Source: Streptomyces sp. NRRL F-5123 (lineage in GTDB: Bacteria; Actinomycetota; Actinomycetes; Streptomycetales; Streptomycetaceae). From it: DNA of 64,000 nucleotides. The position numbers and the translations under genes are program-made. Below are positions 25,867 through 34,276 of this stretch, one piece after another. The stretch's first letter is position 1. Every line of letters starts with the position of its first letter. The notes beneath the pieces are model-generated. The model saw only the letters and a program-made list of their open reading frames with translations, did no database searches and was not told the origin of the DNA. The stretch spans positions 124,001 to 188,000 of the forward strand of contig NZ_JOHY01000003.1 of the NCBI RefSeq assembly GCF_000721495.1. Direction: 5' to 3'.

Positions 25867-25923
25867 ACGCAAATGCGGCGGAGGCACCGGCCTCCATGAC
25901 CGGTGCCTCCGCCGCATTTGCGT
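25867..25923. terminator. Very long perfect hairpin (24-bp stem)
   Basis: Arms 25867-25890 and 25900-25923 are perfectly complementary over 24 bp (left arm starts ACGCAAATGCGGCGG) with a 9-nt loop CCTCCATGA. It lies 34 bp after the stop of the leftward Gfo/Idh gene and ahead of the next leftward promoter, so it probably ends the ManD-ThuA-Gfo transcript. Its length and perfection exceed the other hairpins in the window. Confidence 0.85.
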
Positions 25924-25957
25924 GCCCGTGCTGCCCGTGCCGCCGCTGGTGGCGGGC

Positions 25958-27034
25958 TTACGTGAGCGGCACCGCCGCCGGGCGCTCGCAAGCAGTGGCG
26001 ACCGGCAGCGACCGGCCCTCGTGCGCCGCGTCCAGCAGCGTGAGCATCACGTCGAGGACGTGCTCGGCGAGTTCGCCCGACGCCAGGTGCGGGCGGCCGG
26101 CGGCCACGGCCCCGGCGAGGTCCGCGAGTCCGGTGCCGCGCCCTGCGCCGCGGTGGCCCGCGGACACCGGGAGCTGCTGCCAGGCGCCGCCGGTGAAGAG
26201 CTCCACCGGGCCGTCGAAGCCGTTCGGGTCCGGCACCCCGAGCGAGCCCTGCGTGCCGTGCACCTCGATCCGCGGCAGGTGGGCGGCGTGGATGTCGAAG
26301 CTCATCACCAGCGTGGACAGCGCGCCCGCGGCATGCTCCAGCACGCCCGTGACATGCGTGTCGACCTCGACCGGGAAGCGCTGCCCGGCCCGCGACCCGC
26401 TGCCGATCTCCCGCTCGGCGCGCGGGGTGCTCGCCGCGCCGGTCACCCTGACGACCGGGCCGAGCAGGTGCACCAGTGCCGAGAGGTAGTACGGGCCCAT
26501 GTCCAGCAGCGGCCCGCCGCCCGGCCGGTAGTAGAACTCCGGGTCGGGGTGCCAGGCCTCGTGGCCCGCGGTGGTCATGAAGGCCGTCGCGGCGACCGGC
26601 CGCCCGATCAGCCCGTCGTCGACCGCCTTGCGGGCGGTCTGGGTGCCGGTGCCGAGCACGGTGTCCGGCGCGCTGCCGACCCGTACGCCCGCGGTGCGCG
26701 CGGCGGCCAGGACGGCGGTGGCCTCCGCGCGGGTCGCGGCGAGCGGCTTCTCGCCGTAGACGTGCTTGCCCGCCGCGATCGCGGCGAGCGCGACCTCGGC
26801 GTGCACGGCGGGGATCGTCAGGTTGAGCACCGCGTCCACGTCGTCGCGCGCGACCAGCTCGGCGACGTCGCCCACGACCTCGGCGCCGGCCCCCGCGGCG
26901 GCCTCCTTGGCGCGCGCCGGGTCCAGGTCGGTGACCGCGGTCAGCCGCAGGGTCTCCAGCCGGGCGATGGTGTCGAGGTACTGGCCGCTGATCTTGCCGG
27001 CCCCGACCATGCCTATCCTCAGCGGCTCGCCCAC
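25958..27034 (-). CDS. Gfo/Idh/MocA family oxidoreductase (ThuB-like context)
   Basis: 358 aa from GTG 27034, chosen for GAGAGGGG upstream and because the protein then begins [20 protein letters not shown], the NAD(P)-binding fold. EKP motif in HVYGEKPLAATRAEA. Substrate-domain motif GGPLLDMGPYYLSALVHLLG with the Asp expected in catalysis. It overlaps the preceding ThuA-like gene by 16 nt. A ThuA plus Gfo/Idh (ThuB) pair is known for oxidation of glycosides to 3-keto derivatives in rhizobial trehalose/maltitol use, so similar 3-keto chemistry on a mannoside is possible. Last gene of the three-gene leftward operon. Confidence 0.9.
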   Translation of the reverse strand: MGEPLRIGMVGAGKISGQYLDTIARLETLRLTAVTDLDPARAKEAAAGAGAEVVGDVAELVARDDVDAVLNLTIPAVHAEVALAAIAAGKHVYGEKPLAATRAEATAVLAAARTAGVRVGSAPDTVLGTGTQTARKAVDDGLIGRPVAATAFMTTAGHEAWHPDPEFYYRPGGGPLLDMGPYYLSALVHLLGPVVRVTGAASTPRAEREIGSGSRAGQRFPVEVDTHVTGVLEHAAGALSTLVMSFDIHAAHLPRIEVHGTQGSLGVPDPNGFDGPVELFTGGAWQQLPVSAGHRGAGRGTGLADLAGAVAAGRPHLASGELAEHVLDVMLTLLDAAHEGRSLPVATACERPAAVPLT

Positions 27035-27672
27035 AGCAGTCCCCTCTCGGTGATCGCCCGCACCTCGGGCACGTCGAAGTCGTCGGCCTTGTGGCCGATG
27101 GCGGAGACGAAGACCCGTCCCGCGCCGTGCGTCCTGGTCCACACCTGCGGCATGACCACGTCCCGCGGGCGGTCGCCCGCGGCCGGGAAGACCGAGGTGG
27201 CCAGCACCTCGCTCGCCGGGTCGGTGGACATGAAGTAGTGCTCGGTGTGCACCGCGAACTCCTTCAGGCCCGCGGTGATCACGTGGCCGTCGCCGACCGG
27301 CTCGACGGTGTAGTCGACGAAGCCGGGCGGGTGCATGAGGAACTGCCCGCCGGTCAGCTGGGCGTAGTCCAGGTCGCCGCGGAAGGAGTCCAGGACCCCG
27401 CCGTGCCAGCCGGCGAATCCGGTGCCCGCGCGCACCGCGGCGGACAGGCCCCGGCTCTGCTCGGGCGTGATCACGCCCATCGTCCAGCACTGGACGACCA
27501 GGTCGGTGCCGGCCAGCAGGGCGTCGTCGGTGTAGACGTCGAGCGAGTCGGAGATCTCGACGGTGAAGCCCTGGTCCTGGAGGAAGGGCAGGAAGAGGCC
27601 GGTGATCTCCACCGGGCTGTGTCCTTCCCAGCCGCCCCGGACGACGAGGGCCTTCCGTACGGATTCGGTCAC
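27019..27672 (-). CDS. ThuA-like domain protein
   Basis: 217 aa from GTG 27672, which overlaps the stop of the upstream ManD gene (GTGA, 4 nt). ThuA fold, a class-I amidotransferase-like domain without its cysteine: KALVVRGGWEGHSPVEITGL at the start, VVQCWTMGVI, then GTGFAGWHGGVLDSFRGD and HYFMSTDP. The biochemical role of ThuA proteins is unsettled; they occur with Gfo/Idh dehydrogenases in sugar use operons, as here. Cytoplasmic, normal length. Confidence 0.88.
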   Translation of the reverse strand: MTESVRKALVVRGGWEGHSPVEITGLFLPFLQDQGFTVEISDSLDVYTDDALLAGTDLVVQCWTMGVITPEQSRGLSAAVRAGTGFAGWHGGVLDSFRGDLDYAQLTGGQFLMHPPGFVDYTVEPVGDGHVITAGLKEFAVHTEHYFMSTDPASEVLATSVFPAAGDRPRDVVMPQVWTRTHGAGRVFVSAIGHKADDFDVPEVRAITERGLLWASR

Positions 27673-28988
27673 GGGCGTTGCACGCTCCCATCGGTGTTGC
27701 GCAGCAGGGCCCACCGGTCGTGGGCCAGCGGTTCGGGTACCGGGTACCTGCGTGCGGCGGCCTCGTCGAAGTCGACCCCGTGGCCGGGCGACTCGTTGGG
27801 GCGCAGGCCCCCGCCCTCCGCCACGACCGTACCCGGGTAGACCTCGTGCACCGGCGGCTTGAAGACGGCCGCCTCCTGCACCCCGAAGGCGTGGCTGGAG
27901 ATGTCCATGGCCAGGGTCGCGGCCTGCGCGACCGGGCTGACGTCGGCCGGGCCGTGCGGCGCGAGGCGGACCCCGCGCAGCTCGCACATGGCCGCGACCT
28001 TGCGCGCCGGGGTCAGCCCGCCGAGCGTGGGGACCCTGATCCGGGCGAAGTCGATGTCCGGCCCGGCGAGCAGCGCGGTGAACTGCGCCGGGTCGTGGAA
28101 GAGCTCGCCGACCGCGAGCGGTACGGGCGAGGCGTCGTGCAGCCGCTTGAAGTGGCCGGCGTCCTCGGGGGCGAGCAGGTCCTCGACGAAGTACATCCTG
28201 GCGTCCTCGACGCGGCGCAGGAACTCCCGGGCCTGCCGCGGGTCGAGGCGCTCGTGCACGTCGTGCAGCAGCTCGACGTCGTCGCCGACCAGCTCGCGGA
28301 CCCGGGTGAGGACCGGCGGGACGTGCCGCAGGTAGCCGCCGCTGTCCCACGGCACCCGCCGCTCGTGCACCGCCCGCGGGTCGGCCGCGCCGCCTCCCGC
28401 GGTGCCGTACGTGTCGGCGCCGGGCACCGCGGCCTGGATCCGGACGTGCCGGTAGCCGCGCTCGCGGGCGGCCAGCACCTTGTCGGCGATCTCGGCGGCG
28501 TCCTGGCCGTCGACGTGCGTGTAGGCCTCGGCGAAGGCCCGGACCCGGCCGCCGAACAGCGAGTGCAGCGGGACCCCGAGGCGCTTGGCCTTCAGGTCCC
28601 ACAGCGCGACGTCGACCCCGCCGAGCGCGTTCCCGGTGACGGATCCGCCGCGCCAGTAGCCGCTGTTGAGCAGCAGCCGGTGGATGTCCTCGATGTCGTC
28701 GGGGTCGCGGCCGACCAGCAGCGGGGCGACGTAGTCGTCGAGGACCGAGCGGACGGCGAGCGTACGCTGGGGGTCGCTCGCACAGCCGAGGCCGTAGAGT
28801 CCGGGGTCGTCGGTCTCGACCCGGACGACGAGGTGGGGACAGCCGTGCGGGGCTGTCAGGAACGTGCGGACGGCCGTGATGCGTACGGCGGCTCCGCGCT
28901 CCTCGACCCAGGGCGCGGGGGCGAGAAGTACGGGACCGGCGGGGGCGGTGTCGCTATGGCTGTCGGTGCCGGCATCAGGCAATGCCAT
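27669..28988 (-). CDS. ManD-type mannonate/gluconate dehydratase (enolase superfamily)
   Basis: 439 aa from ATG 28988 (GGAG 6 nt upstream); a longer upstream frame has no support. Enolase-superfamily barrel of the RspA/ManD subgroup: DVELLHDVHERLDPRQAREF (first metal Asp and the His-Glu-Arg of the family), MYFVEDLLAPED, PLAVGELFHDP, TPARKVAAMCELRGVRLAPH and HGPADVSPVAQAA, with the last His and acidic ligands of the Mg2+ site. The family dehydrates D-mannonate (some members D-gluconate) to 2-keto-3-deoxy-D-gluconate. In an island with three mannosidases this points to mannose breakdown through mannonate. First gene of the operon regulated from the promoter at 29034-29063. Confidence 0.88.
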   Translation of the reverse strand: MALPDAGTDSHSDTAPAGPVLLAPAPWVEERGAAVRITAVRTFLTAPHGCPHLVVRVETDDPGLYGLGCASDPQRTLAVRSVLDDYVAPLLVGRDPDDIEDIHRLLLNSGYWRGGSVTGNALGGVDVALWDLKAKRLGVPLHSLFGGRVRAFAEAYTHVDGQDAAEIADKVLAARERGYRHVRIQAAVPGADTYGTAGGGAADPRAVHERRVPWDSGGYLRHVPPVLTRVRELVGDDVELLHDVHERLDPRQAREFLRRVEDARMYFVEDLLAPEDAGHFKRLHDASPVPLAVGELFHDPAQFTALLAGPDIDFARIRVPTLGGLTPARKVAAMCELRGVRLAPHGPADVSPVAQAATLAMDISSHAFGVQEAAVFKPPVHEVYPGTVVAEGGGLRPNESPGHGVDFDEAAARRYPVPEPLAHDRWALLRNTDGSVQRP

Positions 28989-28990
28989 GT

Positions 28991-29003
28991 GGGACTCCAA
29001 CGT
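28991..29003. promoter_or_regulatory. 13-mer GGGACTCCAACGT in the ManD leader, shared with the ABC operon
   Basis: The same 13 bases occur at 30090-30102 in front of the ABC operon. Here the motif overlaps the ribosome site of the ManD gene. Both copies flank the IclR gene, so it is a candidate operator for that regulator. See the related finding. Confidence 0.5.
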
Positions 29004-29033
29004 ACAGATAGCAGAATGTCGTACTGCCATCCG

Positions 29034-29063
29034 AACGTATGGAGGGCGGTCGACACTTGTCAA
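29034..29063 (-). promoter_or_regulatory. Promoter of the ManD-ThuA-Gfo operon
   Basis: On the minus strand: consensus -35 TTGACA (29063-29058), 18-bp spacer, -10 TACGTT (29039-29034, fits TAnnnT). The predicted start is near 29027, leaving a leader of about 40 nt that contains the 13-mer operator candidate. Confidence 0.55.
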
Positions 29064-29199
29064 TGCCTGCCGGCGGCCGTCGACCGGCCACCCGTCAACA
29101 ACCAAGCGGGCAGCGGGAGTTGGTCACGGGAGGCAGCAGGGCACACCGCGGCTCGCGCCGGCGGTGCGGAGGGGCGCCGGGCGCGCCGGGGGCGGCCGC

Positions 29200-29991
29200 T
29201 CAGTGCCGGCCGAGGCGCTTGAGGAGGGTGCTGAGGCTGTGCGCGGCCTCGGTGACGGCCTGCGCGACCTCTTCCAGCCGGGCGTCGTCCATCCGGCTCT
29301 TGGGCGCGGAGCAGCTGATCGCGTCCAAGCCCTGGCCGCCGCCGAGCGGCACCGCGACGCAGCGGATGTCGACGGAGTTCTCGCCGTCGTCGGTCGCCCA
29401 GCCGCGCAGCCTGGTCTCGGCGAGCTGGGCCAGGAAGGCGTCCGGGTCGGTCACCGTGCTGGGGGTCAGCCGCTCCAGCGGCCAGTCCAGCCGGCGCTGC
29501 ACCTCGGCCGGATCGAACTGCGAGAGCACCGCCTTGCCCAGCCCGGTGGCATGCGCGGGAAGCCGGCGGCCGACCGCCGAATACATCCGAAGTGCGTGCC
29601 TGGACTCGCGTTTTGCCAGGTAGACGACGTGCGTGCCGTCGAGCCTGCCCAGGTGGACCGCCTCGCCGGTCTCCTCGGCGAGCGCGTCGAGCACCGGCCC
29701 GGCCAGGCTCGTGACGTCGTCGCCCTCCAGGTAGGCGGTGCCCGTCAGCAGCGCCTTCAGACCGATGCCGTACCGCGTGCCCGAGGCGTCCAGGTCGACC
29801 CATCTGCGGGCCTCCATGGTCCGCAGGATCGCATGCAGGCTGCTCTTCGGCACGGACATGGCCGCGGCCATCTCCGCCAGCGAGAGCCGGGCCCCCTGCA
29901 CCCCGAGCAGCTCCAGCACTTCCAGCACGCGCGCCGCGGACTTGACCTCTTCCGGCTTCCGTCCGCGCGCCGCTTCTGCCACCGATTCCAC
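29200..29991 (-). CDS. IclR-family transcriptional regulator
   Basis: 263 aa from GTG 29991 (GGAGG 4 nt upstream); an ATG at 30039 would add 16 Gly-rich residues but lacks a spaced ribosome site. N-terminal winged helix: SAARVLEVLELLGVQGARLS, then LAEMAAAMSVPKSSLHAILR. C-terminal ligand-binding domain: YLEGDDVTSLAGPVLDALAE, GRRLPAHATGLGKAVLSQFD, and the late GLDAISCSAPKSRM. IclR proteins bind small acids or sugars and usually repress neighbouring catabolic operons. It lies between the ManD operon and the divergent ABC operon and probably controls both. Confidence 0.9.
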   Translation of the reverse strand: MESVAEAARGRKPEEVKSAARVLEVLELLGVQGARLSLAEMAAAMSVPKSSLHAILRTMEARRWVDLDASGTRYGIGLKALLTGTAYLEGDDVTSLAGPVLDALAEETGEAVHLGRLDGTHVVYLAKRESRHALRMYSAVGRRLPAHATGLGKAVLSQFDPAEVQRRLDWPLERLTPSTVTDPDAFLAQLAETRLRGWATDDGENSVDIRCVAVPLGGGQGLDAISCSAPKSRMDDARLEEVAQAVTEAAHSLSTLLKRLGRH

Positions 29992-30057
29992 TGATCCTCC
30001 GCTCCCCGCGCCGACGCCTCCCGGCCGCGCTGTGCCCATCTCACCGCAGCGCGCGTC

Positions 30058-30102
30058 TTGACGCTATACCAAACACGACCCTAAGTTCAGGGACTCCAAC
30101 GT
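30058..30102 (+). promoter_or_regulatory. Promoter and 13-mer operator candidate of the ABC/GH99 operon
   Basis: -35 TTGACG (30058-30063), 18-bp spacer, -10 TAAGTT (30082-30087, fits TAnnnT); predicted start near 30094. The shared 13-mer GGGACTCCAACGT (30090-30102) covers this start point, and CCCT/AGGG arms flank the -10 box. A repressor bound here would block transcription directly. Confidence 0.5.
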
Positions 30103-30142
30103 CATTCGGTCTTCTGAACGGCCGAAGCCTAGGTAGGGGCCC

Positions 30143-31540
30143 ATGCGCACACCATTCGCACGTTTCACCCCGAAAACGAGACTTGCCGCGGGAGCGGTGG
30201 CGGCCGTCCTGTCGATGAGCCCGCTCGCCGCGTGCGGCGGCGGCTCCTCCGGTGGCGGCGACGCCAAGTCGCTGACCATGTGGACCTTCAAGCAGTCCCA
30301 CGTGGCGGCGCTGAAGAACGCGGCGGCGGAGTTCAAGAAGCAGACCGGTGTCACGGTGAACGTCCAGGCGTACGGCCCGGACGACGCCTACACCACCAAG
30401 GTGCAGGCCGCCGCCAAGACGCACGACCTGCCCGACGTCCTCGAAGTGCACTCCGACGGCGAGGACTTCGCACTCGGCGCCACCGGCATCGTCAAGGACG
30501 TCGCCGAGGACGTCGGCAGCGACTGGAGCGGCCTCTACCAGAAGGGCGTCCAGGCCTCCGGCACGGTGACCCCCGCGCACTACAAGGAGTCCGTCCCCGC
30601 CGACTCCAAGACGCACGGCGTCAAGGAGGGCCAGCGCTTCAGCGTGCCGCTGACCTCGGGCACCTTCGGCATCGTCATGGGCAACAAGAAGATGCTGGCC
30701 GCTGCGGGGGTCACCAAGCCCCCCGCCAGCTACGAGGAGTGGCTCGCCGACCTCAGGGCGACCACGGACAAGGACCCGACGAACGGCGGCGTCTCGCTCG
30801 GCCTGAAGGTCAAGGCCACCGGCCTGACCTGGGCGCTCCAGCCGCTGGCCTTCGGCGAGCTGGGCAAGGACAAGTACCAGGCGCTGTGGGGCCAGGACTC
30901 CGCCGCCGACTTCGCCTCGCCCGACGGCCAGAAGGTGCTCGCCGACTACGCGAAGATGCAGCCGTACTGGATGCCCGGCACCCAGAGCCTGGACATCGAC
31001 GCGGCCGACCAGGCCTTCGCGCAGGGCAAGTCGGCGTGGGACATCGGCGGCACCTTCACGCTGGCCTTCCTCCAGCAGAACGGCATGAACCCCGACGACG
31101 TGATGGCCTTCGGCTTCCCCGGCCCGCAGGCCGGCGCCGTGCCGAAGCCCGCGCTCGCCCCGCTCGCCCTCACCGGCCTCTCGGTCACCTCCACCAGCGC
31201 GCACCCTGACAACGCGCTCAAGTGGATGAAGTTCCTGGCCCAGGCCGACGTCGCCTCGAAGTTCGCCAAGGACGCCACCGAGGTACCCTCCACCGAGCTC
31301 GGCGCGGACGCGGCCTCGGTGATGGGCGCGACGCTCGCCGACATGACGAAGGCCTTCGAGGGCACCCCCGAGAACACCTACGACCCGAACGTCGCCGACT
31401 TCCGGCCGCCGGGCTACGACCAGGACTCGATGGCGGAGATCCTCGCCGACCTCACCCCGCTGAAGCAGAAGGGCGTGGAGGCCACCGGCAAGGCCCTGGC
31501 CAAGCTGAACAACAACTTCTGGGCGACGGCGAACAAGTGA
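30143..31540 (+). CDS. CUT1 ABC transporter sugar-binding lipoprotein
   Basis: 465 aa, ATG with GGTAGGGG upstream. Signal peptide with lipobox LAAC (C31), then a Gly/Ser linker: an extracellular lipid-anchored solute-binding protein. Type-1 extracellular solute-binding fold: LTMWTFKQSHVAALKNAAAE, DLPDVLEVHSDGEDFALGAT, FSVPLTSGTFGIVMGNKKML, FAQGKSAWDIGGTFTLAFL. The family binds oligosaccharides. First gene of the rightward operon with two permeases, an SDR and GH99, so manno-oligosaccharides are the likely ligand. Stop overlaps the next start by 4 nt. Confidence 0.92.
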   Translation: MRTPFARFTPKTRLAAGAVAAVLSMSPLAACGGGSSGGGDAKSLTMWTFKQSHVAALKNAAAEFKKQTGVTVNVQAYGPDDAYTTKVQAAAKTHDLPDVLEVHSDGEDFALGATGIVKDVAEDVGSDWSGLYQKGVQASGTVTPAHYKESVPADSKTHGVKEGQRFSVPLTSGTFGIVMGNKKMLAAAGVTKPPASYEEWLADLRATTDKDPTNGGVSLGLKVKATGLTWALQPLAFGELGKDKYQALWGQDSAADFASPDGQKVLADYAKMQPYWMPGTQSLDIDAADQAFAQGKSAWDIGGTFTLAFLQQNGMNPDDVMAFGFPGPQAGAVPKPALAPLALTGLSVTSTSAHPDNALKWMKFLAQADVASKFAKDATEVPSTELGADAASVMGATLADMTKAFEGTPENTYDPNVADFRPPGYDQDSMAEILADLTPLKQKGVEATGKALAKLNNNFWATANK

Positions 31541-32538
31541 GCACCGCACCCCGTCCCGCACTGACGGAGACGGCCGCCGCCGGCCGGGGCACCCCCCGGC
31601 CGGCGGACGCGGCCGGCCCCGGGAGCGGCCGCCGCATGCGCCGCCGCACCTACGAGGCCGTCTCCGGTTACCTGTTCGTCGCCCCCGCCGTGATCCTCTT
31701 CGCGGTCATGGGCCTGTACACCGTGGGCTACGGCTTCATGCTGAGCTTCGCCCGGTGGAACGGCTTCGCGCCGCACTGGGACTGGGTGGGCCTGCAGAAC
31801 TACAAGGACCTGCTCTGGCAGAACCCCGCCTACGCCCCCCGGCTGCACCACGCGGCGAAGCACACGCTCTACGTGATGATCTTCGTCCCGCTGCTGACCG
31901 TGCTGGTGTCCTTCCCGCTCGCGGTGCTGCTCAACTCCGCCAAGCGGATGCAGGGCCTGCTGCGCTCGGTCTACTTCGTGCCGTACGTGACCAGCGGTGT
32001 CGCGGTGTTCTTCGCCTGGCAGTACATCCTCCAGCCGGACGGCGCCGTCAACACCGTGCTGAGCAGCCTGGGCATGGGCTCGCTCAGCGAGCCGCAGGGC
32101 TGGCTCGGCAACCCGGACACCGCGCTGCCCACGATGGTCGTGGTCACGGTCTGGGGCGCGGTGCCCGTCGCGATGCTGCTCTACCTGACGGGCCTGCAGG
32201 GCATCGACCGCAGCGTGCTGGAGGCCGCGCAGCTCGACGGCGCCGGGTGGTGGCGCACCAACGTCTCGGTGGTGTGGCCGCTCGTGCGGCCGATCACCTC
32301 GATCGTGGTGCTGCTCAACCTGCGCGACTCGCTGCAGGGCTTCCAGACCTTCCTGGTGATGACCAACGGCGGTCCCGGCGACCACACCAACGTGCTGGGC
32401 CTGGAGGCCTACCGGCTGGCCTTCCTCAAGGACCTCGCGCCGACCCTGGGCCTGGCCAGCGCGCTGGGCTGGCTGCTGTTCGCGGCCGCGCTGGTCATCG
32501 CGCTGATCAACCTGCGAGTCATGCGGAGCAAAACATGA
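31537..32538 (+). CDS. CUT1 ABC transporter permease (MalF-type)
   Basis: 333 aa from GTG 31537, overlapping the previous stop (GTGA). Six membrane spans, the first at YLFVAPAVILFAVMGLYTVG. The ABC-coupling EAA loop is seen as EAAQLDGAGWWRTNVSVVWP. It forms the channel with the following permease. No ATPase gene lies nearby; in streptomycetes such importers are usually energised by the shared ATPase MsiK. Confidence 0.92.
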   Translation: MSTAPRPALTETAAAGRGTPRPADAAGPGSGRRMRRRTYEAVSGYLFVAPAVILFAVMGLYTVGYGFMLSFARWNGFAPHWDWVGLQNYKDLLWQNPAYAPRLHHAAKHTLYVMIFVPLLTVLVSFPLAVLLNSAKRMQGLLRSVYFVPYVTSGVAVFFAWQYILQPDGAVNTVLSSLGMGSLSEPQGWLGNPDTALPTMVVVTVWGAVPVAMLLYLTGLQGIDRSVLEAAQLDGAGWWRTNVSVVWPLVRPITSIVVLLNLRDSLQGFQTFLVMTNGGPGDHTNVLGLEAYRLAFLKDLAPTLGLASALGWLLFAAALVIALINLRVMRSKT

Positions 32539-33425
32539 CAACGATTTCCCTCGGCTCCGGACCGGGCCGCACAGGGGGCAAGGACGGCGCCACCGCGGCC
32601 CGCGCCCGCAGGATCAGCGCCCGCGTGCTGGTCGGCGTGCTCCTCACGCTCTACGGCGTAATCAGCATCTACCCCTTCCTGTGGATGGTGTCGGCGGCCT
32701 TCAAGGACCAGATCGAGGTGGTCCGCGGCGGCCATCTGATCCCGCACCACCCGACGCTGGACACCCTCACCAGCACGTGGAACCAGCTGCACTTCTTCCA
32801 CTACTTCATGAACAGCCTGGAAGTCACCCTGCTGACCGTGGTGCTGACGCTGGTGGTCTACGCGGCCGCCGGCTACGCCTTCGCGGTGCTGGACTTCCCC
32901 GGCCGCGGCGCGCTGCAGAAGCTCTTCGTCGCGCTGCTGTTCGTGCCCGGCGTGACGGTGATGCTGCCGATCGTGCTGCTGGAGGACAAGATGGGCATCC
33001 TCGGCACCCACATGGGACTGGTGCTGCCCTTCGTCAACGGCGGCGCGCCGCTGTCGGTGCTGCTGATGACCGGCGCCTTCGCCTCGGTGCCCAAGGAGCT
33101 GCGCGAGTCGGCGCGGGTGGACGGAGCCAACGAGTTCCACATCTTCACCCACATCTACCTGCCGCTCACCCGGCCGGCGCTCATCACGGTGGCGCTGATC
33201 ACGGCGATCCCCACCTGGAACGAGTACCTGCTGACCCGGGTGTCGCTCAACGACCCGAGCACCTACACACTGCCGCTGGGCCTGCAGACCCTCGCCTCGG
33301 AGAACGTGCCGCACTACAACAACCTGATGGCCGGCGCGCTCATCGTCGTGGTGCCGGTGGTCCTGCTCTTCCTGGCCCTCCAGCGCTACTTCGTCAACGG
33401 CCTGGTCGGGGCGGTGAAGGGCTGA
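32535..33425 (+). CDS. CUT1 ABC transporter permease (MalG-type)
   Basis: 296 aa from ATG 32535, overlapping the previous stop (ATGA). Six spans; first YGVISIYPFLWMVSAAFKDQ. The EAA-type loop reads ESARVDGANEFHIFTHIYLP. Ends LQRYFVNGLVGAVKG, the usual MalG-family C-terminus. Pairs with the upstream permease. Its stop and the next start share one base (TGATG). Confidence 0.92.
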   Translation: MTTISLGSGPGRTGGKDGATAARARRISARVLVGVLLTLYGVISIYPFLWMVSAAFKDQIEVVRGGHLIPHHPTLDTLTSTWNQLHFFHYFMNSLEVTLLTVVLTLVVYAAAGYAFAVLDFPGRGALQKLFVALLFVPGVTVMLPIVLLEDKMGILGTHMGLVLPFVNGGAPLSVLLMTGAFASVPKELRESARVDGANEFHIFTHIYLPLTRPALITVALITAIPTWNEYLLTRVSLNDPSTYTLPLGLQTLASENVPHYNNLMAGALIVVVPVVLLFLALQRYFVNGLVGAVKG

Positions 33426-34276
33426 TGCGGATCCTGGTGACCGGCGCCGCCGGGCACATCGGCGGCCACGTCACCGAAGAGCTGCTCGCGGCCGGCCACG
33501 AGCTGGTGCTGACCGACCTGCTGCCGCTCGACGAGCCGCGCGCGGCGGCCGTGCACACCGGCGACCTCCAGGACGCCGAGCTGGTCGGCAAGGCCGTGGC
33601 GGGCGTGGACGCGGTGGTCCACCTGGGGGCGGTCCCGCACCCCAACGTGCCCGACCACAGCGCGATGTTCGCCGCCAACTGCCTGTCCGCGCACCGGGTG
33701 TTCGACGAGGCTGGCCGCTCCGGGGTCCGCCGCGTGGTGGCCGCCTCCAGCATGGCGGCGGCCGGCCTCGCATGGTCCCCGGTCCCGGTCTCGCCCTCGT
33801 ACGTACCGCTGGACGAAGGGCACCCGAGCCTGGTGCGCGACCCGTACGGGCTGTCCAAGGTGGTACTGGAGGAGGTCGCGCGGACCGCGCACCGGCGCTG
33901 GGGGCTGGACGCGGTGTGCATGCGCTTCCCCTTCACCGGCACCGGCGACCGGCTCGCGGACTTCCTGGCCACCTGCGCCGCCGACCCCGCGGCGCAGCGG
34001 CACGACCTGTGGGGCTGGCTGCACACGCACGACGCGGCGCGGGCGATCCGGCTCGCGGTCGAGGGCGACGTGACCGGCTGCCACGTCGTCAACGTCACCG
34101 CAGCCGACACCACGTCCGACGTGCCCTCGGCGGAGCTGATGGCCGCCCACCACCCCGGCGTTCCCGTACCGCCCTCGGTCACCGGGCACGCGAGCCTGTT
34201 CGACACGACCGCATGCACCGATCTGCTGGGGTTCGTCCCCCGGCTCACCTGGCGTACCACCGAAGGAGAGAGCTGA
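33425..34276 (+). CDS. NAD-dependent epimerase/dehydratase-type SDR (sugar dehydrogenase candidate)
   Basis: 283 aa from ATG 33425, one-base overlaps on both sides. Extended-SDR fold: RILVTGAAGHIGGHVTEELL (NAD-binding Gly motif), VDAVVHLGAVPHPNVPD, VVAASSMAAAG and the catalytic pair in DPYGLSKVVLEE (YGLSK). The sequence resembles uronate/hexose dehydrogenases of the epimerase superfamily. In this operon it could oxidise mannose or a manno-sugar to a lactone that feeds ManD, but the substrate is inference. Confidence 0.85.
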   Translation: MRILVTGAAGHIGGHVTEELLAAGHELVLTDLLPLDEPRAAAVHTGDLQDAELVGKAVAGVDAVVHLGAVPHPNVPDHSAMFAANCLSAHRVFDEAGRSGVRRVVAASSMAAAGLAWSPVPVSPSYVPLDEGHPSLVRDPYGLSKVVLEEVARTAHRRWGLDAVCMRFPFTGTGDRLADFLATCAADPAAQRHDLWGWLHTHDAARAIRLAVEGDVTGCHVVNVTAADTTSDVPSAELMAAHHPGVPVPPSVTGHASLFDTTACTDLLGFVPRLTWRTTEGES

